DNA of 64,000 bases from Marchantia polymorpha subsp. ruderalis (taxonomy: Eukaryota; Streptophyta; Marchantiopsida; Marchantiales; Marchantiaceae). The DNA lies in assembly GCA_037833965.1 (NCBI GenBank), contig AP031354.1, positions 31,164,001 to 31,228,000 of the forward strand, written 5' to 3'. The position numbers and the translations under genes were made by a program. Positions 21,829 through 32,996 of this stretch are shown here, in pieces (within the stretch, counting starts at the first letter, position 1; each line of letters starts with the position of its first letter). The notes under the pieces were generated by a model. The model was not told the DNA's origin. It was given only the letters and a program-made list of their open reading frames with translations, and made no database searches.

Positions 21829-22325
21829 ATGATATGGACGAGGGAGACAACATATTTTATTGCGGTGAGGGAGGGGTCGTTAGGCGCGATGACGGTGTTG
21901 TCCTCGCACGAGCTTTTGATCCTCTGTAACTTCGGTGCTGCGAACACCGAAGTTACAGAAGATGAAAAGCTAGCGGGAGGAAATCTTGCTTTGAAGAATT
22001 CTTCTGAGCTCGGACGATCAGTCCGAGTCGTTCGGAAGCACAAGGATTCCATCCTTCGATCCAAATTCTTCTACAGCTATGACGGTATGTATAAAGTGAG
22101 AAGATTTTACAGCGAGCGAAAGAAGGGAGTTTGTTAGTCGCAGAGTTTGTCACATTTTTTAGATTCGATCTTTCGAGTAGGAGAAAGCATGGAAAAAATA
22201 TGTGTGAAACTGGAAAAAAGCCAGAACTCCCAACTGATAAAACTATATGTAATCTCGTCAGATCTAATGTTGTCAAGGACGAAAACATTGATGTGAAAAC
22301 AAACAAAACACAATTCATTTCATTT
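21829..22325 (+). pseudogene. SUVH-like SRA (YDG) domain gene fragment
   Basis: The frame from ATG 21829 contains EDEKLAGGNLALKNS, then VRVVRKHKD and YSYDGMYKV, the pattern of the SRA/YDG domain of plant SUVH histone methyltransferases. It ends in a TAG at 22135-22137; a frame shifted by one continues for about 60 codons, so a frameshift is likely. No SET or pre-SET domain follows. Known: SRA domains bind methylated cytosine and guide H3K9 methylation. Upstream lies a 14-bp perfect hairpin (21924-21937/21945-21958). Inferred: broken gene piece carried by the repeat unit. Confidence 0.6.
21924..21958. other. Perfect 14-bp hairpin within the SRA fragment
   Basis: CTGTAACTTCGGTG and its exact reverse complement with a 7-base loop. 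It falls just before the conserved SRA segment and is not expected in the coding sequence of that family. Confidence 0.75.
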
Positions 22326-22330
22326 TAGTT

Positions 22331-23149
22331 CATTGACGATGTCTTCATTCAGTGGCCAGTCACGGTCCCTCGATTCTTGACTGACTGGCGACTGAACCCA
22401 CGGTTTATTCCGTCAGTTGTCAAGATTCTTCACTGAGTGCTGACTGACCCCACGGTTTATTCCGTCCGTCGTCAATCACAGTCCCTCGATTCTTGACTGA
22501 CTGTGAGTCGTCAGTCCAGTTCATATCCTTCGTCAGGATATGGACTCCACTTGACGACTGACTGCAGACCGTCCCCCGGACGTTTCAAGATTCCTGCCGG
22601 GCGCGAGGGGGCATCCCTCGGACGCCTCTAGATACCTGTCGGACGCGCGAGAATCGCGCGTTCTCACGGTGTCGCCACCCTCACTGACTGCAGACAGTCC
22701 CCGGGACGTTTCAAGATTCCTGCCGGGCGCGAAGGGCAATCCCTCGGACGCTTCTAGATTCCTGTCGGCCTCGAGGAGGCGCGCCTTTCACTCTGTCTGG
22801 AACCCGGCCGGGCGCAAGGGAGATATCTCGGTAGCGTTTAGATTCCTGTGGGGCGCGAGGGGGCATCCCTCGGACGCATCTACATTCCTGTCGGGCGCGA
22901 GGGGACGCGCGTTTCACGGTGTCTGGGACCCGGCCGGGCGCAAGGGGGATTTCTCGGACTAGTCTAGATTCCTGTGGGGCGCGAGGGGGCATCCCTCGGA
23001 CGCGTCTATATTCCTGTCGGGCGCGAGGGGATCTCTCGGACGGCCTCTACATTCCTGTCGGGCGCGAAGGGGCATCCCGTTGTCGGACGCGTCTAGCTTC
23101 TCCAATAAATATGGAAAAATGACTCTGACTCGGACTACCTTAGGAGCTT
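22331..23149. repeat. TGACTGAC block and GC-rich repeat array 3
   Basis: Shorter version of 8226-9586, with the same motif order. Confidence 0.75.
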
Positions 23150-23275
23150 TATGATTTGCGGAAGTTCCACGGAGTGTGGTCACCCATCCCAGACCTATTC
23201 CGTTCCAAGGGCGCTTAACCGCGGGGTTCTGATGGGATCTGGCATACCAGCCGTGATGCGATCGGAATCACGTCC
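23150..23275 (-). pseudogene. 5S rRNA-derived sequence 12
   Basis: Minus-strand type, same intact core segments as sequence 6. Confidence 0.75.
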
Positions 23276-23844
23276 ATGAAAGAGTCCCCTGAGATTTTGT
23301 TATCTTGTCCTGTGATAATTATTCGTTTGAGAGATAAAAGAATCAAAAATAAAATAAAATCAAGAAATGAATAAAAGCAAAAAAATAAAAGTTTAAAAAA
23401 CAATGAGATAGATATATAAACGAATTCCATAAAATATTACCAAGGAGATAACAGATAAATACGACTCTGACTCGGAAGTATGATCTGAACCGTTGATCTC
23501 TGAACCAATGTTTCCCTCTCGTCCCTTCGGCGACATCTGAGTCACTGAGGGAACATGCACTTGACTGACGACTGGCGAAAGACATCTTTCCTGGATGCCG
23601 ATCCTTCGGGGATCTCCCGGACGGCCTCCATAAACGATTACGGATAGAAACAGTAACATTTAGAAATTACCAATCAGGTTAGAAATTATTGTTTATAATT
23701 TCTTATTTTCTATTTCGAAAATGATATTCATGGAATAAATCTGCATCTTTTTTAATAGACTTGGCTTTACAAATTCTGCAAGAATTGAGCCCAAGATAAT
23801 CTGGAGTTATAAACATTTGAAACTAGAAAAACATTTGAGAGCGC
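23276..23844. other. AT-rich spacer, no gene
   Basis: Shortened relative to 11109-11998; the degenerate promoter-like copy is mostly deleted here (jump at about 23511). Confidence 0.55.
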
Positions 23845-23980
23845 CACGTGTTCCGTATTCTCGCATTAAAGGCATGAGTGTTGTAATCTCAGGTCTTACG
23901 CGTATAAATACTGCAGCTGCACCTCCCCTCTCGTCTCTTCGGGGACATCCGATCAGCGGCCGTTGGTAGCCGCTGATCGG
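23845..23980 (+). promoter_or_regulatory. Promoter-like block, copy 2
   Basis: CACGTG at 23845-23850, TATAAATA at 23903-23910, 12-bp hairpin at 23949-23960/23969-23980. Confidence 0.5.
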
Positions 23981-24243
23981 CCGGGCGCAAGGGGAAGGTG
24001 AGTGGCGCGTCCCCTTGCGCCCTTGGCAGGAACTTGCAAATCGGCACAAAATTGAAAGCAGGAATAGAAGAAGAGAGGATGAGGGGAAGGCGAGCAGCAG
24101 CAGCAGGGCCAGAGAAAGGGAGAGAGAGAGAGAGAGAGAGGGCGGAGACAGAGAGAACAAGCGAGAGCGAGAGCGCGCAGTGGCGAGCGGCTTTGGGGCT
24201 TAAGGTTTAGGGTAGCAGGAGCATAGCAGCGGCAGCAGCAGGA
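23981..24243. other. Purine-rich block, copy 2
   Basis: GA microsatellite (about 24119-24140) and ttaaggtttaggg near 24200. Confidence 0.5.
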
Positions 24244-24294
24244 GGCATACCAGCCCTGATGTGATCGAATCATGGCGCATTTTGTTATCTTTTC
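24244..24294 (-). pseudogene. 5'-only 5S-derived remnant 2
   Basis: Same structure as 12394-12444. Confidence 0.45.
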
Positions 24295-24406
24295 CTATGA
24301 TAATCACTTGCATGAGAGATGAAGGAATAAGAAATGAAATAAAAAAAGAAACCAATGAATCAAATGGATAAAAAAAAACTTGAATAAAAAGACAAAACTA
24401 AAGACT

Positions 24407-25193
24407 CTGAAGAATGATCTGAACAGTTGATCTTTGAGCCAATGTTGAGATTATTTTTTTTAATTATAAATGATCATGGATAGATAAATATGACTCTGAA
24501 GTATGATCTGAACCGTTGATCTTTGTATCAATGTTGGGATTTCTCTTCGATTCTAAATAATCATGGATAGAAACAGAAACATTTAGAATTTAGCAATCAG
24601 GTTAGAAATTATTATTTATTATGCACTTTTTTTTCTATTTTAAAAATGATACTCATGCAATAAATTTGCATCTTTTTGAAAAGACTTGGCTATAGAATCC
24701 TGCAAGAATTGAGCCCAAGATAATCTGGAGTTATACAAATTTGATAACTCGATTCTTGACTGACCGTCAGTCGTTAGTCGAGTTCATATCCTTCCTCAGT
24801 GACTCTAATCGATAGAAGTGTGGCCTTAGGTATTTATTTTCAATATGTTAACTTAGTTATTTCTTCATGGATTCAGTTTCTATGTCTTTCTTTCTTTATA
24901 TCTTCTGTGATCATTTCTTCACGATTTCGATTAATTTTTATTATTATTTTATGTCACTGTTTCTCTACATTTTTGTAATTATATTTATTTTAATGCAATC
25001 ATTTCTTTACATTTGACTGATTGAATATTTTCTGAAATTTGCTCTTTAGATTTAACTTTTTTATTTTTCATGGAATTGTTTTTTAATGTGCTTGTTTCTT
25101 TCGGAATTTGTGATTATATATTTATTATTTTCTTAATTATCTCATGATAATTAAGAAAATAAGATAACAAAACCCCCCGGGACCCTTTCATCG
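24407..25193. other. AT-rich spacer, no gene
   Basis: Third copy of the unit-start spacer. The ttaattatctcatgataatt hairpin is intact. Confidence 0.65.
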
Positions 25194-25319
25194 ACGTGAT
25201 GTCCATCACGTCCGGACTGGTGTAACCCAGATCCGATAAGACCGCTGCGGTTAAGCGCCCTTGGCACGGAAGAGGTCTGGGATGGGTGACCTCCACTCCG
25301 TGGATCTTCCGCAGATCAT
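25194..25319 (+). pseudogene. 5S rRNA-derived sequence 13
   Basis: Full-length type with intact box A-like GGTTAAGCGCCCTTGG and GGGATGGGTGACC. Confidence 0.7.
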
Positions 25320-25351
25320 AAACATGAAAAAGTTCCTAAACTCCTTTTTGT

Positions 25352-25424
25352 TCTATGACCCCCCTAAATTAGGGGGGTCATAGAATTGACCCCCCAAATT
25401 TGATTTTTAATTAGGGGGGTCAAT
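25352..25424. other. Double palindrome between 5S-like 13 and minisatellite i
   Basis: A 16-bp perfect inverted repeat with a 1-base loop (25352-25367/25369-25384) is followed by an 11-bp pair (25385-25395/25414-25424). Both are made from the GGGGGGTCAATTCTATGAA leader that precedes every minisatellite, so they look like inverted re-copying of it. Confidence 0.8.
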
Positions 25425-25433
25425 TCTATGAAC

Positions 25434-25655
25434 GCGACCGTGGCCCCTCGGACCCTCGTACATACGAGGTACGAGGTCAGCAGTACGAGGTACGGAGGAT
25501 ATGCGACCGTGGCCCCTCGGACCCTCGTACATACGAGGTACGAGGTCAGCAGTACGAGGTACGGAGGATATGCGACCGTGGCCTCTCGGACCCTCGTCCA
25601 TACGAGGAACGATGTCAGCAGTACGAGGTACGGAGGATATGCGGACCTTGGCCCC
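25434..25655 (+). repeat. 69-bp minisatellite array i, truncated
   Basis: About 3.2 copies, cut at ggcccc by the foreign block. Confidence 0.85.
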
Positions 25656-26472
25656 GGGATGCGGCATCGGGATCGGGCAGGGCAAGGGTGGCTAAAGGCG
25701 GGAGAAGGGCCCCCGGGCAGAGCTCGCGCTCCCCCCAAAGTTGGGAGCGCGAGGCATGCCCATGCCCACTTTGAAGGTCAAAAGGCATGCCTCGCGGCAT
25801 GCCCGTATTACAATATTTATATTTGATGTATCAAAAAATATACCTTTATGAAACTAAAGCACTCTTAGAAGAAGAAACAATCAACACAAAAATGAGGTCT
25901 TCAAATCCACACTATAGTAGAATCTCAAAGTGTCTAACTAAGGAATCAAAGCAAAAGTGAACACGTGTTTATGCTACCTGCAAAATAAAAGTGCAAGGCA
26001 ATTTTGTGGCATAGAGGGAATGCATAGAAGCAGGAAACTACAGCACCAGCCATATTCATATCAGCCATCAAAATTTGTGCACAACAAAAGGGCTAGACAA
26101 TTCCGTGGCATGGAGAGAATGCATAGAAGCAGGAACTATTGTGAAGAAAGAATGGAGATATTGCGACAAGGAACATAGCATATTGTGAAGACAGAAGAAA
26201 TGTAAGAGTTAACCACATGAACCATGTATGTAACAAATGAAAGAGAATTTACAATGTGACGTGACTTTCTGGGCGGAAAACAACAACGTGCACTTAGAAT
26301 ATGTTTGTGAACATTTGCTGGCATCACGTCTAATCATGTGCCATGTAGGAGAGCTAGATCTAGTTTAGAGTAGATCGTCTAAGCCTCAAGGAAATATAGT
26401 TCCTCATGCTAGACATCCGGTTCATTTGCTGAAGGTAATAAAGCCCTAAGGCCCTAGGACCTACCGACACCA
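25656..26472. other. Unrecognised inserted block
   Basis: Begins GC-rich with a gaggcatgcc/ggcatgcctc inverted pair (about 25750-25798), then turns AT-rich. An imperfect direct repeat of about 50 bases (around 25996-26040 and 26090-26136, sharing GAATGCATAGAAGCAGGAA) is visible. Small ORFs have no recognised family. Confidence 0.4.
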
Positions 26473-28548
26473 TGTAATAACCCACCAAAGGCTAAAACTG
26501 CAGTATGGTGGTAAAAAGATCGAACCCACAGGAACAGAGGCAACACACAGAGTACAAAGTGTCACTTTTAACAGACTTTTGGAGAGTTTGAATTCTCATG
26601 TGACTGTCACTCCCAGAAATACTGCAGTGCTCGACTCGGAGGCCACTCGGAGGATGCTCAACTCGGAGGTCGCTCGGAGGATGCTCGACTCGGAGGATGC
26701 TCGGAGGATGCACAGTGCAACGTAAGTCACTCAACACACACACACACCTGAAACTGGAAAAGCACAACTCGGAGTTCGGTAAGGACCTCCGCTTAGGATT
26801 TCAGGGGGAAAGTATCTCAAAAGTTCACTCAGCGGCTCTGCAGGTAGTGACTCCCACTCCGGCTTTTACAGCCCTTCCGCCAGTTTCTACTAGCGTAGGG
26901 AACCCGGATTGGACTTCCCACTTCGGAACAAAGTCACTCATACGCGTTGGACGTCACCCTCTACTCACACTAAGCGTAGAGAGTACAGGCCCGACTGAGA
27001 ACTCAACTGAGACACAATCCAGTAACACACACATAACCTGAATTGATAACCAAGGTTTACACGAAGTAACAAAACTTCACTTTGGCATTAAGGGGAAACT
27101 TCCCGTAGTAGTACAATCAGGATATGTCACTCGAAGGTGTAAGGGGGAACTGTTCAAGTATCTAACTCGCAACCGGCTCTGAGCATCAGAAATCACCCGC
27201 AGGTGCAGATCCGCACTGCTCAAGTCTCTAACCGGTGTACTAGCTCTGAACATTCAGACGAAGGCCTTCAGCTACAACATGCGGTAACTTCACTATGCTG
27301 CAGCTCCTCTACGTGGTGCCAGGACCAAATGCACAAACACGCCGAGAAAGTGAATTCCTGATCTGCATTTCCGAAACTGGAAGAATCCCAAGGCAAAACG
27401 CCTTGAACTACTTTATACCCTCTAAGGTCCTAACTAACACTACGTTGCACTACCTGCTCCTCTAAACTCCTGCACGAAACCAAGCTACACTACTGCACTC
27501 TGCAGATCCGGTACTACACCTCCTACGCGCCGAACTGCCTCGCACTATCTCCCTACCCTGCCAATCTTCCGACCGGCTGCGCAACTCCAGCCGCCGAAGG
27601 ACTGCAATCACTTCCGACTCCAAGTGTGCCATAGTGTCGCGCGCACCCAACAAGAAGGCCTCTAATTTCCTCGCTACTCGCCGCCGACTCCGACTGTCAC
27701 CCTCCGTCAACGCCGCCGCCCGAAGCTCAAACTCCCTGAGCGTGATCTTCTCTTGTGCCGCCACTTTCCAGTGGGCGTATCCTCTTAGACAGTGAGTCAC
27801 CCGCGTCACCAACTCCTCTCGCGTCCGGCTGCTGCCTTCCACCTCTGCTAGCTGCATCTCCGCATATGCGCGCTGCGCCCTCAATTCCACGCACTCGGAT
27901 TGCAAGTTGCGCAACAACTCCTCATCCTCCTTGCGCGTGTTTTGGCTTTCCTCTAATGCGCGCGTCTGGCGCGCAAGCTCCTCTGTTAGAATGTGGTTTT
28001 GTCTCCGCTCTTCCTGCAATTCCGACTCGATCTTTGCCCGCATTAGCTCGGCATCCGCCTGGGCTTTCGTCGCCACATCCTCCCGCTGTTGTTGCAGGGT
28101 TTGGTGTAGCCTCTTCGTGATCGCCAGGTGCTGTTGGAGGGCAGTATTCCTCATCTGCAATGTTTGGCATCTAGTGGCCCAGGTGGCCACCTTGCTCCTC
28201 GTCCTGCTCTTGACAATCTCCACATAAGACTGCGATTTTCTGGAACTCGAGTACTTTGCTGTCTTGCGATCCAAATATCGCAGGAGTGGCACTATCTGCT
28301 CGCACAGTACCCCTGTTGGCGTCTTCCGCACATAGTCCGCTTCCTGCTCTTCCGAACTCGTCTCATCCTCTGTTTCGAGGATTTCAGTCGCCACAGAATC
28401 TCTTGGCGACTCCCTGGAACTGTGGCGCGCAGCAGCTTCCGTCGCGACTGCCGCTCCACTCACTGCTAAAATATCCAAGGCAGTGGAGGATCCCACAGCC
28501 TTAGCCTCTGTTCCGGCTCGATCTTCGGTTCTCGAAGGGATCGGCGCC
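26473..28548 (-). mobile_element. Truncated reverse-oriented LTR related to the 50300 element
   Basis: Starts with TGTAATAACCCACC, the reverse complement of the LTR end at 55166, and follows the reverse of 55166 back to about 53130. The TATAAAG of the LTR is conserved (near 27412). The upstream half of the LTR is missing: the junction at 28548 joins unit sequence. Diverged from the full element, so from an older or related copy. Confidence 0.85.
27462..28548 (-). pseudogene. C-terminal part of the LTR-encoded (U3) protein
   Basis: About 360 codons open to a stop at 27464-27462, collinear with roughly residues 490-851 of the ORF at 51655-54210. It includes the coiled-coil stretch (QAEAELIRAKIESELQEE type) and the ALTEGDSRSRRRVARKLE segment. 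No start codon survives at the truncated end. Despite many substitutions, no stop or frameshift has accumulated. Confidence 0.75.
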
Positions 28549-28933
28549 TGAATAAAAGCAAAAAAATAAAAGTTAAAAAAACAATGAGATAGATATATAA
28601 ACGAATTCCATAAAAGATTTCCAAGGAGATAACAGATAAATACGACTCTGACTCGGAAGTATGATCAGAACCGTTGATCTCTGAACCAATGTTAGGATTT
28701 CTTTCTGAATTATTAGTAATCCTGGATAGAAAAAGTTCCCTTTAGAATTTGGCAATCAGATCAGAAATTTTTATTTATGATGTTTTAATTCTTTTTTCTT
28801 AGAAACTGATATTCCTGCAATAAACTTGCATGAAAATCTCTTTGAATAAACTTCGTTATGGAATTCTGCGAGAATGGAGCCCAAGATAATTTGAAGTTAT
28901 AAAATTTGAACCTAGAAAAACAATTGAGAGCGA
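28549..28933. other. AT-rich spacer resuming after the insertion
   Basis: Matches unit 1 from about 11204 onward. No gene seen. Confidence 0.6.
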
Positions 28934-28999
28934 CACGTGTTCAGTATTCTCTCATTAATGGCACGGGTATTGTAATCTCAGGTCTTACGCGTATAAATA
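28934..28999 (+). promoter_or_regulatory. Upstream promoter-like block (G-box and TATA box)
   Basis: CACGTG at 28934-28939 and TATAAATA at 28992-28999. This is the first of two such blocks; in units 1 and 4 its counterpart has lost both motifs. Confidence 0.45.
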
Positions 29000-29347
29000 C
29001 TGCAGCTGCACCTTCCCTCTCGTCCCTTCGGGGACATCTGAGTCACTGAGGGAAGACATGGACTTGAGTGACGACTGGTGAAAGACATCTTTCCTCGATG
29101 CTGATCCTTCGGGGATCTCCCGGACGGCCTCCATAAACGATTACGGATAGAAACAGTAACATTTAGAAATTATAAATCAGGTTAGAAATTATTGTTTATT
29201 ATTTCTTATTTTCTATTTGGAAAATGATATTCATGCAATAAATCTGCATCTTTTTTAATAGACTTGGCTATACAAATTCTGCAAGAATTGAGCCCAAGAT
29301 AATCTGGAGTTAAAAACATTTGAAACTAGAAAAACATTTGAGAGCGC
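29000..29347. other. Spacer between the two promoter-like blocks
   Basis: GC-rich for about 140 bases (cttcggggatctcccggacgg type), then AT-rich. No gene seen. Confidence 0.5.
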
Positions 29348-29483
29348 CACGTGTTCCGTATTCTCGCATTAAAGGCATGAGTGTTGTAATCTCAGGTCTT
29401 ACGCGTATAAATACTGCAGCTGCACCTCCCCTCTCGTCTCTTCGGGGACATCCGATCAGCGGCCGTTGGTAGCCGCTGATCGG
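29348..29483 (+). promoter_or_regulatory. Promoter-like block, copy 3
   Basis: CACGTG at 29348-29353, TATAAATA at 29406-29413, 12-bp hairpin at 29452-29463/29472-29483. Confidence 0.5.
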
Positions 29484-29752
29484 CCGGGCGCAAGGGGAAG
29501 GTGAGTGGCGCGTCCCCTTGCGCCCTTGGCAGGAACTTGCAAATCGGCACAAAATTGAAAGCAGGAATTGAAGAAGAGAGGATGAGGGGAAGGCGAGCAG
29601 CAGCAGCAGGGCCAGAGAAAGGGGGAGAGAGAGAGAGAGAGAGAGAGAGGGCGGAGACAGAGAGAACAAGCGAGAGCGAGAGCGCGCAGTGGCGAACGGC
29701 TTTGGGGCTTTAGGTTTAGGGTAGCAGGAGCACAGCAGCGGCAGCAGCAGGA
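29484..29752. other. Purine-rich block, copy 3
   Basis: Longest GA microsatellite of the four copies (about 29624-29649). Confidence 0.5.
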
Positions 29753-29803
29753 GGCATACCAGCCCTGACGTGATCGAATCATGGCGCATTTTGTTATCTT
29801 TTC
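29753..29803 (-). pseudogene. 5'-only 5S-derived remnant 3
   Basis: Same structure as 12394-12444. Confidence 0.45.
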
Positions 29804-29916
29804 CTATGATAATCACTCGCATGAGAGATGAAGGAATAAGAAATGAAATAAAAAAATAAAACCAATGAATCAAATGGATAAAAAAAAACTTGAATAAAAA
29901 GACAAAACTAAAGACT

Positions 29917-30696
29917 CTGAAGAATGATCTGAACAGTTGATCTTTGAGCCAATGTGGAGATTATTTTTTTTAATTATAAATGATCATGGATAGATAAATA
30001 TGACTCTGAAGTATGATCTGAACCGTTGATCTTTGTATCAATGTTGGGATTTCTCTTCGATTCTAAATAATCATGGATAGAAACAGAAACATTTAGAATT
30101 AAGCAATCAGGTTAGAAATTATTATTTATTATGCACTTTTTTTTCTATTTTAAAAATGGTACTCATGCAGTAAATTTGCATCTTTTTGAATAGACTTGGC
30201 TATAGAATCCTGCAAGAATTGAGCCCAAGATAATCTGGAGTTATACACATTTGATAACTCGATTCTTGACTGACCGTCAGTCGAGATCATATCCTTCCTC
30301 AGTGACTCTAATCGATAGAAGTGTGGCCTTAGGTATTTATTTTAATATGTTAACTTAGTTATTTCTTCATGGATTCAGTTTCTATGTCTTTCTTTCTTTA
30401 TATCTTCTGTAATCATTTCTTCACGATTTCGATTAATTTTTATTATTTTTTTATGTCACTGTTTCTCTACATTTTCGTAATTTTATTTATTTTAATGCAA
30501 TCATTTCTTTACATTTGACTGATTGAATAATTTCTGAAATTTTCTCTTTAGATTTTACTTTTTTATTTTTCATGGAATTGTTTTTTAATGTGCTTGTTTC
30601 TTTCTGAATATGTGATTATATATTTATTATTTTCTTAATTATCTCATGATAATTAAGAAAATAAGATAACAAAACCCCCCGGGTGCCTTTCATCGA
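29917..30696. other. AT-rich spacer, no gene
   Basis: Copy of 1-780 at offset 29916; no difference noticed. Confidence 0.7.
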
Positions 30697-30821
30697 CGTG
30701 ATGTCCATCACGTCCGGACTGGTGTAACCCAGATCCGATAAGACCGCTGCGGTTAAGCGCCCTTGGCACGGAAGAGGTCTGGGATGGGTGACCTCCACTC
30801 CGTGGAACTTCCGCAGATCAT
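30697..30821 (+). pseudogene. 5S rRNA-derived sequence 14
   Basis: Copy of sequence 1, with the same downstream T-run (about 30855-30867). Confidence 0.7.
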
Positions 30822-30917
30822 AAACATAAGAAAAGTTCCTAAACTCCTTTTCGTTTTTTTTTTTTTTAATTTTTTTAATTTTTTTAAAATTCTATAAGAG
30901 GGATCGATTCTATGAAT

Positions 30918-31024
30918 GCGACCGTGGCCCCTCGGACCCTCGTACATACGACGTACGATGTCAACAGTATGAGGTACGGAGGATGTGCGACCGTGGCCCC
31001 TCGGACCCTCGTACATACGAGGTA
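30918..31024 (+). repeat. 69-bp minisatellite array j
   Basis: About 1.5 copies, one fewer than array a; one CGAGG is changed to CGACG. Confidence 0.85.
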
Positions 31025-31039
31025 AAATTCAAATTCAAT

Positions 31040-31162
31040 ATTCAAAATCTCCAGAAACGCCTTGTACACGTGCTCCTCCGCTGAAAATCGTGTCTTGACT
31101 TTGTTGATAAAGTTGATGGTCTGATCAGAGGCCGAAGAACCTTCCTCCCTTGAACGCTTCAT
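31040..31162 (-). pseudogene. SIN3-like 5' fragment, copy 3
   Basis: ATG at 31162; identical by eye to 1192-1314. Confidence 0.5.
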
Positions 31163-31613
31163 CCTCCTTCGCCCTTCAGAAACACAGCTCACTTCTATGA
31201 ACACAGCTGGAACTCAGCACGAAATTGAAACAAGATTTTTGAAACGAGTCGATTGAGGAGGGAGAGCGTCTTACCTCCCCTTGCGCCCGCACAGGATCGA
31301 GACGAGCGTCAGGAGGACAGGTGGCGCGTCCCTTCGCGCTATGGACCAGATGACACTACCCAAGACTTTCAAAGGCAGCAGGAACTTGGACAGCACAAAA
31401 TTGAATGCAGGAACTTGGATTTTAGCAAATTGGAAGGTGAACGCGTCTTACCTTCCCCTCGCGCCCGCCGTGCCAAGAAAAACCGCTATGCTGTTGCGCT
31501 TCTGGCTGGTTGACGAGCGGAAACACGAAAGGCTGGAACGAGGCGAGAGGAGGAGCGAGTGCGAGACGAGCGAGAGCGCGCAGTGCCGAGCGGTTTAGGG
31601 TTTAGGTATAGGG

Positions 31614-32996
31614 TCACTCAGAAAAGACATGAATTCCACCCCTAAAACCCCCAGGGAGAGCGGGAGGCAGGGAGGGAAGACCTGAGCCAGGCGTGCAAGC
31701 CTCCGCTCGCCCAGACCCAGGGGTCAGAGGACTAATTTCAATAAACTCCAATCCATTGCCATCAGGATCGCAACAGAATATTGAGGGCACCATGCAGTGC
31801 TGGTACGGTATCCCTTCAAAAGAGAAATGAGGGTGTACGTTATAGCAAAGCTTGTAGTCTGAACCACATCAAATCGTGTTTATATACAACTGCAAACACA
31901 TTAGAAAATTCAAGGTCAGCCTAAAATCCCAGTTTGCAACTACTATATGCTCACCTGCTTTCTCAAGTGTTTGTCGAAGACCTTCAACATTCTTGCAGTT
32001 AAAGCATGCATGTCTGTCGAAACCATCATGCCCAGGCCGACCGTGAACTGGATCAGGGTTGGGAACCTCCATGATATGAATACCCTCAGCTCCCAAAAGT
32101 AACCAAGCTCCTCTATACGGAAGCTCTGGTCTATCTGGACTAGTCATCAAACCTATTGGAATGAATAAAAGATGGTTAGCTATTTGATGAAAGCGGTTCG
32201 TTACTCACAGATTGCTGGAATGCATCCTTCGCTGTATTTCATTTCCTCCTATGTCTAAGACTGACATAACTGTCAAATTAAACGGTACACATACCCAAAA
32301 GTCCACAGTAAAAATCCAGCGATTTCTCCAGGTTCTCGCAACGAAAGGCGACATGATTCAGCCCTTTGAACTGGACTGCAATACCCAAACGCACGTAGAA
32401 TCACTTCGCAGCCATCCATGCACTAGTTGATTGAATAAGAAGAATGACATTGTTTCATGAATAGTATTCATATTGATGAATCAAATATATCTGCAAGTTT
32501 TTCCATCGATCGAGTTTGGCACCAATTTCTTTCCCTTGATAATATGGAACAAATGAATGAAAACAGACATGATTGTATGTGACTACAATAAAATTTACTT
32601 ACAATTGGTCGACTGTGACAATCTACGAATGAAAATTTGCTGAAAATTTATCTATAAATGCTGAAAATGATGACAAACTTCACAGGTGTGGAATAGAAAC
32701 GTACATGAAGGAGAAACCGTGAGAGATTTCGAGTGAACATCTGCAGGCTCTTTTGAAGATTTTGTATCTTTGAAGGTTGGAGGTGCTTCCTCTTCAGTAT
32801 TTTCCATCGGCAAATTCATGAAGTCTACACTGTTGTCGCGTTGAAATTTCTCCTCGGGTAGAGACACACCATGAACTGCCCCACGGGAGCCCAGGTCATG
32901 CTCAGTGGACACAGATCCTTCTTCCGCTCTTCCTTCGTCCTTCAACATGTCCAATTCTTCAAGTTGATGGTTCTCCGCTGCTATGGCAGTTTTCAT
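31614..32996 (-). CDS. VOC superfamily protein, four exons, copy 3
   Basis: Exons 32996-32705, 32375-32295, 32152-31955 and 31813-31614, all junctions as in copy 1. The only difference noticed in exon 1 is a synonymous glycine codon change. Inverted-repeat arms lie at 31658-31700 and 33652-33694. Confidence 0.7.

Larger units (their letters stand above)
12558..24406 (+). repeat. Higher-order tandem unit 2
   Basis: Same order of modules as unit 1, with four 5S-like modules in the middle (17.5-21.0 kb), the longest minisatellite array and the longest SRA-domain fragment. Positions up to 21599 are repeated almost base for base at 41260-50299. Confidence 0.8.
24407..29916 (+). repeat. Higher-order tandem unit 3, deleted and invaded
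   Basis: Begins like the other units (spacer, 5S-like, minisatellite). It breaks inside a minisatellite repeat at 25655 and resumes at 28549 in sequence equivalent to about 11204 of unit 1. The VOC, SIN3-like and GC-rich parts are missing; 25656-28548 is foreign to the unit. Confidence 0.75.
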
